A DNA stretch of 64,000 nucleotides, taken from Christensenella sp. UBA4675. Its GTDB lineage: Bacteria > Bacillota > Clostridia > Christensenellales > Borkfalkiaceae. This document shows, one piece after another, positions 26,407 to 33,480 of the stretch (position 1 is the stretch's first letter; the number at the start of each line of letters is the position of its first letter). Position numbers and translations under genes: made by a program. The stretch covers positions 4,882 to 68,881 of the forward strand of contig DHLF01000006.1 of NCBI GenBank assembly GCA_002405165.1, read 5' to 3'. The notes under the pieces were generated by a model, which saw only the letters and a list, made by a program, of their open reading frames with translations, searched no databases and was not told where the DNA came from.

Positions 26407-27571
26407 TTTCGCCGTCGTAATTTTTTTGATATTCGTCGCTATCCGTTTGCATTTTTCGTTTACTTTCTTCTAATTTTATTAAATCTTCCCTTGAAAAATT
26501 AGTCGGCAATTCACGTAAACTAACATCTTCGTCCGTGATAGGCTTAACCCCTTTCATAGAGTAATTATTGCCCATTTGTTCAAAATAATTTTCGTCAAGC
26601 GTTTGACTTTGTTCGGTAACGTTTTTAGCTTTGCCTTTATTAAGCTCGCTAACTTCCTTTGCCGAATATAAATTTTTGCTCTTTACTACTTTTTCGTAAA
26701 CAAACATACTATAACTGTTCCATACGATAGAGAAAAATACGAAGCCCATTATCATAAGTAAGAACATTAACAACATATTTAATATAGATACTTTGATAAG
26801 CGAATACAAAATAAACGGCAAGCACGCGAACAACAACATAAACGTATTAGGTATAATAAACGTAAACGTAAGCTTAAACGCGTTTTTTATCAATAAGAAA
26901 AAGTTTGCTTTGTAATTTATTGTGAAAGTTACGGCATATAAATATACCATACTTAAAATTACGACTATAATTATAGAAGCAACTTTTAAAAGAATAAAGA
27001 ACCAATTTCCGCCCAAAGCCCTCATATAATCGGAATACCCGATTAAGTAAGTTGCGACGCATAATATTAAAGCGTACAAAACGGATAAAGCGAGAACCAT
27101 TAAATAGTTCTTTTTAATTCCCTTAAAAAAGTCTTTAGTCCTAAAATTTCCGTCAGTCCAAATAAGGTTTCTAACCAAATAGAAAAGACCCGATATCGCA
27201 AGAGAGCCTATTACGGCAAACGCCAAAAAGCCTAACATTAAATATCTGTTGGCATACATTGAAATTTGCTCTACCGTTCCTTTTAAAACGGGATAAACGG
27301 GATAACCTATAAACACGTTTTGGGTAAAAGGATAAGAAGACGCAAGCGTAGAAATTTGACCGTTTCTATATACTAAAGCTATTATAGTTGGCAAAAAGAA
27401 AATTATGGATATCATATTAAGCAGAAATAATTTGGAATAGTTTCCCGAACATACCCCCGCCGTCATAGCCCATCTGCCCTTTTTCTTTTTAGGTGCGATT
27501 TCTACGTCGTTTTTTAATAAATACTCTCTAACGTTTTTGCTGTTTGTTTTTTTTGCGCTATTAGTTTTCAT
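26396..27571 (-). CDS. Multi-pass membrane protein, YesL/DUF624-like architecture
   Basis: 391 aa. Start ATG 27571 with GGAGAG upstream; an in-frame TTG earlier is less likely. A cytoplasmic basic N-terminus is followed by about six transmembrane segments (residues about 55-290), the segment after TM2 reading LIWTDGNFRTKDFFKGIKKNY, like the fr-x-F-x-GxKxN loop of DUF624/YesL proteins. The C-terminal 100 residues are charged and soluble. Function unknown; assignment to DUF624 is my inference. Confidence 0.7.
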   Translation of the reverse strand: MKTNSAKKTNSKNVREYLLKNDVEIAPKKKKGRWAMTAGVCSGNYSKLFLLNMISIIFFLPTIIALVYRNGQISTLASSYPFTQNVFIGYPVYPVLKGTVEQISMYANRYLMLGFLAFAVIGSLAISGLFYLVRNLIWTDGNFRTKDFFKGIKKNYLMVLALSVLYALILCVATYLIGYSDYMRALGGNWFFILLKVASIIIVVILSMVYLYAVTFTINYKANFFLLIKNAFKLTFTFIIPNTFMLLFACLPFILYSLIKVSILNMLLMFLLMIMGFVFFSIVWNSYSMFVYEKVVKSKNLYSAKEVSELNKGKAKNVTEQSQTLDENYFEQMGNNYSMKGVKPITDEDVSLRELPTNFSREDLIKLEESKRKMQTDSDEYQKNYDGENEK

Positions 27572-27659
27572 CAATTCTCTCCATAGCAAGAATATATTTT
27601 CATTATATAAAAAATTTAAATAAAAAGCAAATATTTTTCGCTATCAACCTTATAAAAAG

Positions 27660-27688
27660 TTGTGTTTTAAAAAATACTGTGGTAAAAT
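27660..27688 (+). promoter_or_regulatory. Promoter for asd-dapB
   Basis: TTGTGT (27660-27665), 17-nt spacer, TAAAAT (27683-27688) with an extended -10 (TGG before TAAAAT). Confidence 0.7.
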
Positions 27689-27718
27689 ATAGATAATTTT
27701 TTAATAGTGAGGCAATTT

Positions 27719-28723
27719 ATGTCATTAAATATTGCAGTTGTTGGCTGTACCGGAATGGTCGGCAGTAAGTTTTTGGAAGTTTTGACCGAAAGGAATATCA
27801 AGGCTGATAATTACTATCTTTACGCTTCGGAAAAATCCGCAGGTAAAGAAATAGACTTTATGGGTAAAAAACATATCGTCATTAAGCTTTGCAAAGAAAA
27901 TATCGTAGATAAAAAAATCGATATTGCACTTTTCTCGGCAGGCGCTTCCGTTTCTTTGGAATTTGCCCCCGTATTCGCTTCTATCGGAGCTATCGTTATA
28001 GATAATTCTAGCGCATGGAGAAGAGATGAAAACGTTCCTCTGGTAGTTCCCGAATGTAACCCGGAAGACATAAGGAAACATCACGGAATTATCGCTAATC
28101 CGAACTGTTCTACAATACAAGCGGTAGTAGCTTTAAAACCGTTAGACGATAAATTTAAAATTAAAAGAATCGTTTACTCTACGTATCAAGCCGTTTCGGG
28201 CGCGGGCGTTAAAGGTTATAACGATTTGAAAAACGGAATTAACGGCGAAGCTCCCCAAAAATTCCCTTATCCTATTTTCGGAAACTGCCTACCTCATATC
28301 GACGTATTTTTAGATAACGGCTACACCAAAGAAGAAGAAAAAATGATTTTCGAAACCAAAAAAATTCTTCACCGCCCCGATTTAAAAATCACCGCAACTA
28401 CCGTAAGAGTTCCCGTATATTACGGACACAGCGAATCCATTAACGTTGAATTTGAAAATCATGTTACGAGAGAAGAAGCTACCGAAGTTTTATCTCACGC
28501 AGAAGGCGTTATCGTTCAAGACGACGTAAAAAACAACGTTTATCCTATGGCTTTAACGGCTGAAAACCACGACGAAGTTTACGTTGGCAGAATCAGACAA
28601 GATTTTTCCGTTGAAAACGGTTTAAATCTTTGGGTAGTTGCCGACAACATCAGAAAAGGTGCGGCTACCAATGCGGTTCAAATTGCCGAATGGATAATAA
28701 AAAACGGATTATTAAACAAATAA
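27719..28723 (+). CDS. asd: Aspartate-semialdehyde dehydrogenase
   Basis: 334 aa. Reduces aspartyl phosphate to aspartate semialdehyde, the branch point to lysine, threonine and methionine. MSLNIAVVGCTGMVGSKFLE is the NADP-binding start, GIIANPNCSTIQAVVAL carries the catalytic Cys, and RVPVYYGHSESINVEF the substrate site. ATG 27719 is used because GTGAGG just upstream, itself an in-frame GTG, serves as Shine-Dalgarno. Nine nt before dapB, same operon. Codons show C-ending preference like fba. Confidence 0.96.
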   Translation: MSLNIAVVGCTGMVGSKFLEVLTERNIKADNYYLYASEKSAGKEIDFMGKKHIVIKLCKENIVDKKIDIALFSAGASVSLEFAPVFASIGAIVIDNSSAWRRDENVPLVVPECNPEDIRKHHGIIANPNCSTIQAVVALKPLDDKFKIKRIVYSTYQAVSGAGVKGYNDLKNGINGEAPQKFPYPIFGNCLPHIDVFLDNGYTKEEEKMIFETKKILHRPDLKITATTVRVPVYYGHSESINVEFENHVTREEATEVLSHAEGVIVQDDVKNNVYPMALTAENHDEVYVGRIRQDFSVENGLNLWVVADNIRKGAATNAVQIAEWIIKNGLLNK

Positions 28724-28732
28724 GGTGAAATA

Positions 28733-29485
28733 ATGATTGATATAATTATTTGCGGTATAAACAGCAAAAACGGACAATCCCTTTACAAATGCGCTTTAGA
28801 AAGCGATAACGTAAACGTAACTTGCGGTGTGGATAACGAAACTTTTGGGGAATTTCAATGCCCTGTTTATAAAGATATCGCACAGGTTAAACACGACGTA
28901 GACGTTATTATAGATTTTTCGGAAGAAAAAGTCGAATCTGTAATAGATTTTGCCCTTAAACGCCAATGCGCGCTCGTTATAGGTTCAAGTTTAAACGATA
29001 AAATTAAAAATCTACTCGAACAAGCGTCCAACGAAATACCCGTTTTTGTATCGAGCAATTTCTCCATAGCGGTCAACCTATTACTTAAATTTGCTTGCGA
29101 AACGGCAAAACAATTCGGTTCGTACGATATTGAAATTCTAGATATTTCGAATAGGGACAAAACTTACTCCCCTAGCGCAACCAGCGAACTCTTTGCCGAA
29201 AATTTAATACAAATTAGGGAAAACGCTAAAATAGTAAACGGAAGAAGAAAAGGTAAAGATAAAAGGGGCGAAAACGAAATAGGTATTCACTCCATTCGCG
29301 GTGGAAACTTACTCGGCTCGCATAAAATTATGTTTATCGGGACAGACGAAACGATATCTTTCGAACACGTTGCAGAATGTAGCGATTTGTACGGCAAAGG
29401 AGCTTTAAAAGCAAGCCAATATATCGTTACAAAGAAAAACGGTTATTATACGATGAAAGATTATTTAAAAGACCAAATTAAATAA
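28733..29485 (+). CDS. dapB: DapB-family dihydrodipicolinate reductase, divergent active site
   Basis: 250 aa. Overall DapB layout: N-terminal NAD(P)-binding fold, VDVIIDFSEEKVESVI, VFVSSNFSIAVNLL (the SxNFSxGvn motif), and C-terminal IGIHSIRGGNLLGSHKIMF. Two changes stand out. The nucleotide loop is GINSKNG instead of GxxGRMG. The signature with paired catalytic His and Lys (HHRHKVDAPSGTA in E. coli) reads SNRDKTYSPSATS at 139-151: the Lys is kept, both His are lost. Directly after asd, so a lysine-pathway role is still likely. Confidence 0.85.
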   Translation: MIDIIICGINSKNGQSLYKCALESDNVNVTCGVDNETFGEFQCPVYKDIAQVKHDVDVIIDFSEEKVESVIDFALKRQCALVIGSSLNDKIKNLLEQASNEIPVFVSSNFSIAVNLLLKFACETAKQFGSYDIEILDISNRDKTYSPSATSELFAENLIQIRENAKIVNGRRKGKDKRGENEIGIHSIRGGNLLGSHKIMFIGTDETISFEHVAECSDLYGKGALKASQYIVTKKNGYYTMKDYLKDQIK

Positions 29486-29510
29486 TTCATTTAAAGTTAT
29501 AATTAAAACT

Positions 29511-29541
29511 AGGGTTGTTTAAATTTTAAACAGCCCTTTAT
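29511..29541 (+). terminator. Terminator after dapB
   Basis: Near-perfect inverted repeat (AGGGTTGTTTAAA with TTTAAACAGCCCT) followed by TTTATTTT. Confidence 0.8.
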
Positions 29542-29565
29542 TTTGCAATTTTTTCTATAATAAAT

Positions 29566-29597
29566 TTGCCCTTATTGCCCTTACCTTATTGACCTTA
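29566..29597 (+). repeat. Short degenerate tandem repeat
   Basis: TTGCCCTTA at 29566 and 29575, then CCTTA and TTGACCTTA at 29589. Slippage-like; nothing else is seen in the 29542-29684 spacer. Confidence 0.4.
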
Positions 29598-29684
29598 TAT
29601 AAAATGCGAATATATTTTTAAATAAATTTTAGTTTTTTTAAAATAAAAAATAACTAATAGCGTAAAGAAAAATCGAAAAAAAAA

Positions 29685-29713
29685 TTGACAAATATAAAAA
29701 AATACTATATACT
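29685..29713 (+). promoter_or_regulatory. Promoter for tRNA-Ser
   Basis: TTGACA (29685-29690), 17-nt spacer, TATACT (29708-29713), 27 nt before the tRNA. Confidence 0.85.
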
Positions 29714-29739
29714 AGAAAGGTAGTGTGAATATTTGATAT

Positions 29740-29830
29740 GGAGAAATGGCTGAGCGGTTGAAGGCGCACGATTGGAAATCGTGTATACGTTAATAGCGTA
29801 TCCAGGGTTCAAACCCCTGTTTCTCCGCCA
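29740..29830 (+). tRNA. tRNA-Ser (GGA)
   Basis: Class II tRNA. Acceptor stem GGAGAAA/TTTCTCC, anticodon loop TTGGAAA giving anticodon GGA (reads UCC/UCU), long variable arm with a TACG...CGTA stem, T-loop GGTTCAAACCC, and genome-encoded CCA at 29828-29830. Own promoter upstream and terminator right after. Confidence 0.96.
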
Positions 29831-29831
29831 A

Positions 29832-29862
29832 AACCTATCAACGAAAGTTGGTAGGTTTTTTA
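29832..29862 (+). terminator. Terminator after tRNA-Ser
   Basis: 11-bp stem with one G-T pair (29832-29842 with 29847-29857), GAAA tetraloop, T-run. Confidence 0.88.
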
Positions 29863-29885
29863 AAAATATAATAATCGGAGACATA

Positions 29886-30812
29886 ATGGAAAAAGGATTT
29901 ATTACGATTGCTACCGGCGATGAACTTTATTATCGCTTAGCATACAATTTACTTAAAAGTTATAAATTTTATACTTCGTCTCCTATGTCTTTTGCTATAA
30001 TCTGCGATAAAGAAAACGAATACACGAAATATTTTGATTACGTTATAAAAATAGACGATTCTAAAAAGAACTTTATGGATAAGTTTGAAATTTTTGATAA
30101 ATCCCCTTTTGAAAATACTATTTTTATAGACGCTGACAGTTTAGCGTATAACGACCTTAACGTTTTATGGAATTACTTTGAAACGTCAACCGACTTTTCT
30201 TGTATAGGAGAAGAGTTTTCTATAATTCCGCAAGAAAAAGAAGATTGTTGGTATGAACTGCAAGACGTAGGCAAATACGGTGAAAACGTTGATTATAGAT
30301 GTAGGTGCCACGCAGGACTTATGTATTTTAGAAAGTCCGAAAGATTGACTAAAATGCGTGATGATTGTTTTGATTTGATAAACAACTACAATATCTATAA
30401 ATTTAAAATTCGTTCCGATTCTATTGACGAATGTGTTTTAGCTGTAACAATGGCGTACAATAATATGCACGTAACTAATATCCCTGAGAATTTTTTTGAA
30501 TTTTTCCCCGGAATTACTTATTTAAAATTAAAACTTAAAAAGAACTATTCGGAATATAAAACTTGTTGGGATAATTTAACCAGAAAAAATATTTCGCTAA
30601 TACATTTCGGAACAAAATCGACTAAAACGCCTTATTACGTATTTACAATAAAATTTATAAATTACGAAAATAAGCAAAAGAAAAGTCTTTTTGGAAAAAT
30701 ACTTTATGAAAAACAACTTTTACTATTCGTTTTAAAATTAAACCATAAAATTTCAACGTTTTTCAAAAAGATTTTTATAAAACTTAAACTAATATTTAAA
30801 AAGTCTAAATAA
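29886..30812 (+). CDS. Nucleotide-sugar glycosyltransferase-like protein (GT-A fold)
   Basis: 308 aa. The start is ATG 29886 (GGAG at 29877); the frame is open back into tRNA-Ser but that part is not coding. The central FIDADSLAYNDLNVLW holds a DxD motif with hydrophobic flanks typical of GT-A/GT8-like transferases, followed by CHAGLMYFRKSE and a late LIHFGTKS with the family's terminal His. The C-terminus is Lys-rich and hydrophobic, perhaps membrane-peripheral. Acceptor unknown. Stands alone immediately after tRNA-Ser, with AT-rich codons; possibly acquired. Confidence 0.72.
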   Translation: MEKGFITIATGDELYYRLAYNLLKSYKFYTSSPMSFAIICDKENEYTKYFDYVIKIDDSKKNFMDKFEIFDKSPFENTIFIDADSLAYNDLNVLWNYFETSTDFSCIGEEFSIIPQEKEDCWYELQDVGKYGENVDYRCRCHAGLMYFRKSERLTKMRDDCFDLINNYNIYKFKIRSDSIDECVLAVTMAYNNMHVTNIPENFFEFFPGITYLKLKLKKNYSEYKTCWDNLTRKNISLIHFGTKSTKTPYYVFTIKFINYENKQKKSLFGKILYEKQLLLFVLKLNHKISTFFKKIFIKLKLIFKKSK

Positions 30813-30978
30813 AACCCTTAAAAAACTCCGCATATTTTATTTTTTAAAATAAAAAATTAAATTGAAATAATTGATATTAATGTGTTTAAAACAAATTATT
30901 AAACATAAGTAGTTTTACATCCACATGCTTCACAAAGAGTACGATTGGGTTAAAAAAACATACATTTTTAATATTTAA

Positions 30979-31005
30979 TACGCCCGCCGAAAATCGGCGG
31001 GCGTA
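30979..31005. other. GC-rich perfect hairpin between convergent genes
   Basis: 12-bp perfect stem (30979-30990 with 30994-31005), AAA loop, strikingly GC-rich for this genome. No immediate T-run on either strand, but its position between convergent genes suggests a bidirectional terminator. The rest of 30813-31022 shows nothing I can name. Confidence 0.6.
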
Positions 31006-31022
31006 ACTATTAAATTTTAAAA

Positions 31023-31139
31023 TTATAACTCTTTAAATTTTCCCATACGGCAACGGACATTTTTTAGCAAATTATAATCAACTCCTAATAATTCGTCCAT
31101 AAGCTTTGCTACTTTTTGATAATCTAGATTTTTCTTCAT
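31023..31139 (-). CDS. 38-aa small protein coupled to the ferritin-like gene
   Basis: Sequence starts MKKNLDYQKVAKLMDELLGV and ends RMGKFKEL. ATG 31139 overlaps the TGA of the ferritin-like gene as ATGA, the same coupling used throughout this genome, which argues that it is translated. Amphipathic and basic, no membrane segment, one Cys. Could be a true small partner or the remaining head of a truncated gene. No family recognised. Confidence 0.55.
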   Translation of the reverse strand: MKKNLDYQKVAKLMDELLGVDYNLLKNVRCRMGKFKEL

Positions 31140-31627
31140 ATTGATTTTAGTAATTTTTCAAATATAGTAATATGTAATTGTTCGTCCATAATAATTCTTC
31201 CTATTAACCTTTTTAAAGAGTCGTTATCCGTTGTTTGAATAATTTTTTCGTAATCTTTAATTGCAATTTGTTCTGCATAAATATTATTTTGCAATAAACT
31301 TTTAGCGTCGTAACAATAATTTAAATAACTACCGTTCCAAAAACTATACGCCCCTGAAACTAACGGTTCTCCGCCAAATGATAACACCGCGCCTGACAAC
31401 AACTCGTAATGCTTCATTTCGCAAATTGCTATTCCCTTTAATTCGCCCGCAAACTTATCTTGTTTCCTCCCGTCGAATACGACGTATTCGAAAATATATT
31501 GAGTGCAAGCGGTCATTTCGCCGTCTTTCCCACCGATTGATTGCATAATTTGCGCTAGCGTCCTGTTATCTACCTTTCCGTCAACGGACGGATAAGGCAA
31601 ACTTAAACAATATTTACAAACGTCCAT
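31136..31627 (-). CDS. Ferritin-like di-metal protein (rubrerythrin/Mn-catalase-like group)
   Basis: 163 aa four-helix bundle. Metal-ligand pattern: helix 1 GEMTACTQYIFEY, helix 2 GIAICEMKHYELL (ExxH), helix 3 NNIYAEQIAIKDY and helix 4 RIIMDEQLHITIFEKLL (ExxH). The segment LSFGGEPLVSGAYSFWNGSYL is typical of a Clostridial ferritin-like family often annotated bacterioferritin or Mn-catalase. Likely handles peroxide or iron. N-terminal CKYC is an extra Cys pair. Shine-Dalgarno is AAGGTGG. Confidence 0.78.
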   Translation of the reverse strand: MDVCKYCLSLPYPSVDGKVDNRTLAQIMQSIGGKDGEMTACTQYIFEYVVFDGRKQDKFAGELKGIAICEMKHYELLSGAVLSFGGEPLVSGAYSFWNGSYLNYCYDAKSLLQNNIYAEQIAIKDYEKIIQTTDNDSLKRLIGRIIMDEQLHITIFEKLLKSI

Positions 31628-31681
31628 TTTTCAACCACCTTATTTTCATTGTATTTTAAAACAAAAAGTTTTGCCACAAGT

Positions 31682-31710
31682 TTGATATTTTTAGTTAAAT
31701 ATTATATAAT
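31682..31710 (+). promoter_or_regulatory. Promoter for the ttcA leader
   Basis: TTGATA (31682-31687), 17-nt spacer, TATAAT (31705-31710). Predicts a leader of about 250 nt before ttcA. Confidence 0.65.
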
Positions 31711-31883
31711 ACAAGAAGTTATAAACTTGCTTGCAAGGGTTTATAACTTCGCCGTGTTTCAAACAAGAAGCGTAAAAACGCAAGTTTTTACTTTATCACC
31801 GCTAAGCGTGCTTAAAGATTTTGCCTTATGGCAAAAGATTTACTTCTTATATTTTATAATACAAGAAGTTATAAACTTGCTTG
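31705..31883 (+). repeat. 29-bp direct repeat pair in the ttcA leader
   Basis: Identical 29-bp copies at 31705-31733 and 31855-31883, exactly 150 bp apart. Each begins with TATAAT. After copy 1 an 11-bp hairpin forms (31716-31726 with 31739-31749); a second hairpin TTTTGCC/GGCAAAA lies at about 31819-31836. The gene-free stretch 31628-31968 holds this element, the promoter above and no plausible ORF. Confidence 0.8.
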
Positions 31884-31968
31884 TAAACACTTAAAAATTG
31901 CAACGTTTAAATTGAAAAGATTTTTAAGTTTTAACGTAACGCGATTGATTATCCAAAGGAGAAAATTT

Positions 31969-32697
31969 ATGGAATTACAAAAACTTTTATCGCCAGCTCG
32001 TCGCGCGGTAGAACAATATAAAATGATAGAAGAAGGGGACAAAATTGCCGTTGGTCTTTCCGGCGGAAAAGACAGCCTTGCCCTACTTGAAATAATGGCG
32101 GGATTAAAAAGATTTTATCCAAAACATTTTGATTTGTACGCTATAACCATAGATATGGGGCTTGAATACGACCAAAAGGAAATTGAAGCGATTAAAGAAA
32201 AATGTAACGAGCTAAACGTTGAATGGATAGTTGAAAAAACCGATATAGGTCCTATTTTGTTCGATATAAGAAAAGAGAGCAACCCTTGCAGTTTATGTTC
32301 TAAAATGAGAAGAGGCGCGCTTTGCACGACCGCAATAACACACGGCATAAATAAAATTGCTCTAGGACACCACGCCGACGATTTAATAGAAACTTTTTTC
32401 CTTTCTATGTTCTACGAAGGAAGGTTATCTACTTTTGCTCCCGTATCTTTTATGTCAAGAACTAATATGTACGTTATTCGCCCTATGGTTTTAATAGAAG
32501 AAAAAGATATTACGGCTTTTATGAAAGATAAACCCGTTTTACATAATCCCTGTCCTGCTAACAAACACACGCAAAGGCAGTATATTAAAGATTTATTAAA
32601 CTCTATAAAAAAAGATATACCTTTTGTAAAAAAGAGAATCCATTCCGCAATTACTCACCCCGAAAGATATAACTTATTTAAAGTAGAAGAAGAATAG
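31969..32697 (+). CDS. ttcA: TtcA-family tRNA 2-thiocytidine synthetase
   Basis: 242 aa. ATP-pyrophosphatase with PP-loop VGLSGGKDSLALLEI (about residues 28-42), CSLCSKMRRGAL giving the CxxC that binds Fe-S, and GHHADDLIETF. These are the marks of the TtcA/TtuA group that thiolates tRNA (s2C32 in E. coli). The start is ATG 31969 with AAAGGAG 7 nt before it; the frame is open further upstream through the repeat region but that part is leader. Confidence 0.88.
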   Translation: MELQKLLSPARRAVEQYKMIEEGDKIAVGLSGGKDSLALLEIMAGLKRFYPKHFDLYAITIDMGLEYDQKEIEAIKEKCNELNVEWIVEKTDIGPILFDIRKESNPCSLCSKMRRGALCTTAITHGINKIALGHHADDLIETFFLSMFYEGRLSTFAPVSFMSRTNMYVIRPMVLIEEKDITAFMKDKPVLHNPCPANKHTQRQYIKDLLNSIKKDIPFVKKRIHSAITHPERYNLFKVEEE

Positions 32698-32729
32698 TTC
32701 TTTATTTATCAAAAATTTTTTATATAAAA

Positions 32730-32765
32730 TACGGGCGATTTTTGCTAAAACAAAAATCGCCCGTA
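32730..32765. terminator. Hairpin between ttcA and yqeY
   Basis: 15-bp perfect stem (TACGGGCGATTTTTG and its complement), 6-nt loop, between convergent genes. Confidence 0.8.
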
Positions 32766-32817
32766 ATAATTTGTTTAAACTTATTAGTTTTAAATTATTT
32801 TATTTAGCTATTTGATA

Positions 32818-33240
32818 TTATAAAGATTTTAAAACTTCAGAAACGGTTTTCATTTCTACTTTGCCCGCAAAGTTAGTTTTAAAATGCTTCATAACGCTTG
32901 GAACGCTTTTATCTTGTAATTTTTCTATTTCTTCTTTAATTTGTTCCGCACTCATCATTTTAGGAATATATTTTTCAATTATTTCTAATTGTTTATTTAA
33001 TTCTTCAACGTTTTCTTCTCTACCCGCTTTTTCATATCCTTCTTTTTCTTCTATAAGTTCTTTTTGAGTTTTCTTTAAGCAAGAAGTTACGTCGGCATCC
33101 GTTAAATCTTCGCCGTTTGCTTTCTTTTCTATTTTAGCAAGCATAAGTTTAGATATAATTGCGTTGTATGCGTTAACCGCAACGTTATCGCGTGCTTTCA
33201 TACTTTCAATCTTTAATTTTTTAAATTCTTCTAACGTCAT
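32818..33240 (-). CDS. yqeY: GatB/YqeY domain protein
   Basis: 140 aa. Free-standing tRNA-binding-like YqeY domain, homologous to the C-terminal tail of GatB. Helical N-terminal half (LKIESMKARDNVAVNAYNAI, MLAKIEKKANGEDLTD) and C-terminal three-helix domain (PSVMKHFKTNFAGKVEMKTV). Role unproven in the family. Shine-Dalgarno GGAG before ATG 33240. Follows the FTR-like gene with a 41-nt gap. Confidence 0.9.
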   Translation of the reverse strand: MTLEEFKKLKIESMKARDNVAVNAYNAIISKLMLAKIEKKANGEDLTDADVTSCLKKTQKELIEEKEGYEKAGREENVEELNKQLEIIEKYIPKMMSAEQIKEEIEKLQDKSVPSVMKHFKTNFAGKVEMKTVSEVLKSL

Positions 33241-33281
33241 TTTTTATCTCCTTTACGGCTATAATCGATATATAGCCTAAT

Positions 33282-33479
33282 TTATTTTTCTTTGTAATAT
33301 AATCCGCAGTAGCAATAACCTTCGAAATCGGGGTCGGCAATTTGTTCCCTAAACTCCTTACATATACACTTATTTTCGGGTTTTTTCCCAACTTTACAGG
33401 GACAATATCCGTCCTTTGCCTTTAAACCTTCCAAAACTTCTTTTACTCTTTGTTTGTCGGTAGAATATCTTACTTTCAT
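33282..33479 (-). CDS. Ferredoxin-thioredoxin reductase catalytic subunit-like protein
   Basis: 65 aa. Three Cys pairs in FTR order: GYCPC, CICKEF and GYCYCGLY, which in plant-type FTR-beta bind a 4Fe-4S cluster next to a redox disulfide that reduces thioredoxin. Spacing between pairs is 9 and 15 residues, differing from the plant CPC-x16-CPC-x8-CHC. Start ATG 33479 is one base after the dnaE stop with GAGGTG inside the dnaE end. No partner FTR-alpha subunit is visible. Confidence 0.75.
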   Translation of the reverse strand: MKVRYSTDKQRVKEVLEGLKAKDGYCPCKVGKKPENKCICKEFREQIADPDFEGYCYCGLYYKEK

Positions 33480-33480
33480 A

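Noticed and set aside
29772..29885. Upstream extension of the glycosyltransferase frame
   Set aside because: It runs through tRNA-Ser and its terminator; the ATG at 29886 has the ribosome-binding site.
30905..30957. Minus-strand peptide with CEACGCK resembling a zinc ribbon tail
   Set aside because: A stop codon lies a few codons upstream and there is no start or Shine-Dalgarno; too short to call even a pseudogene.
31705..31883. CRISPR array
   Set aside because: Only two repeat copies with a 121-nt spacer and no cas genes; better explained as a duplicated leader element.
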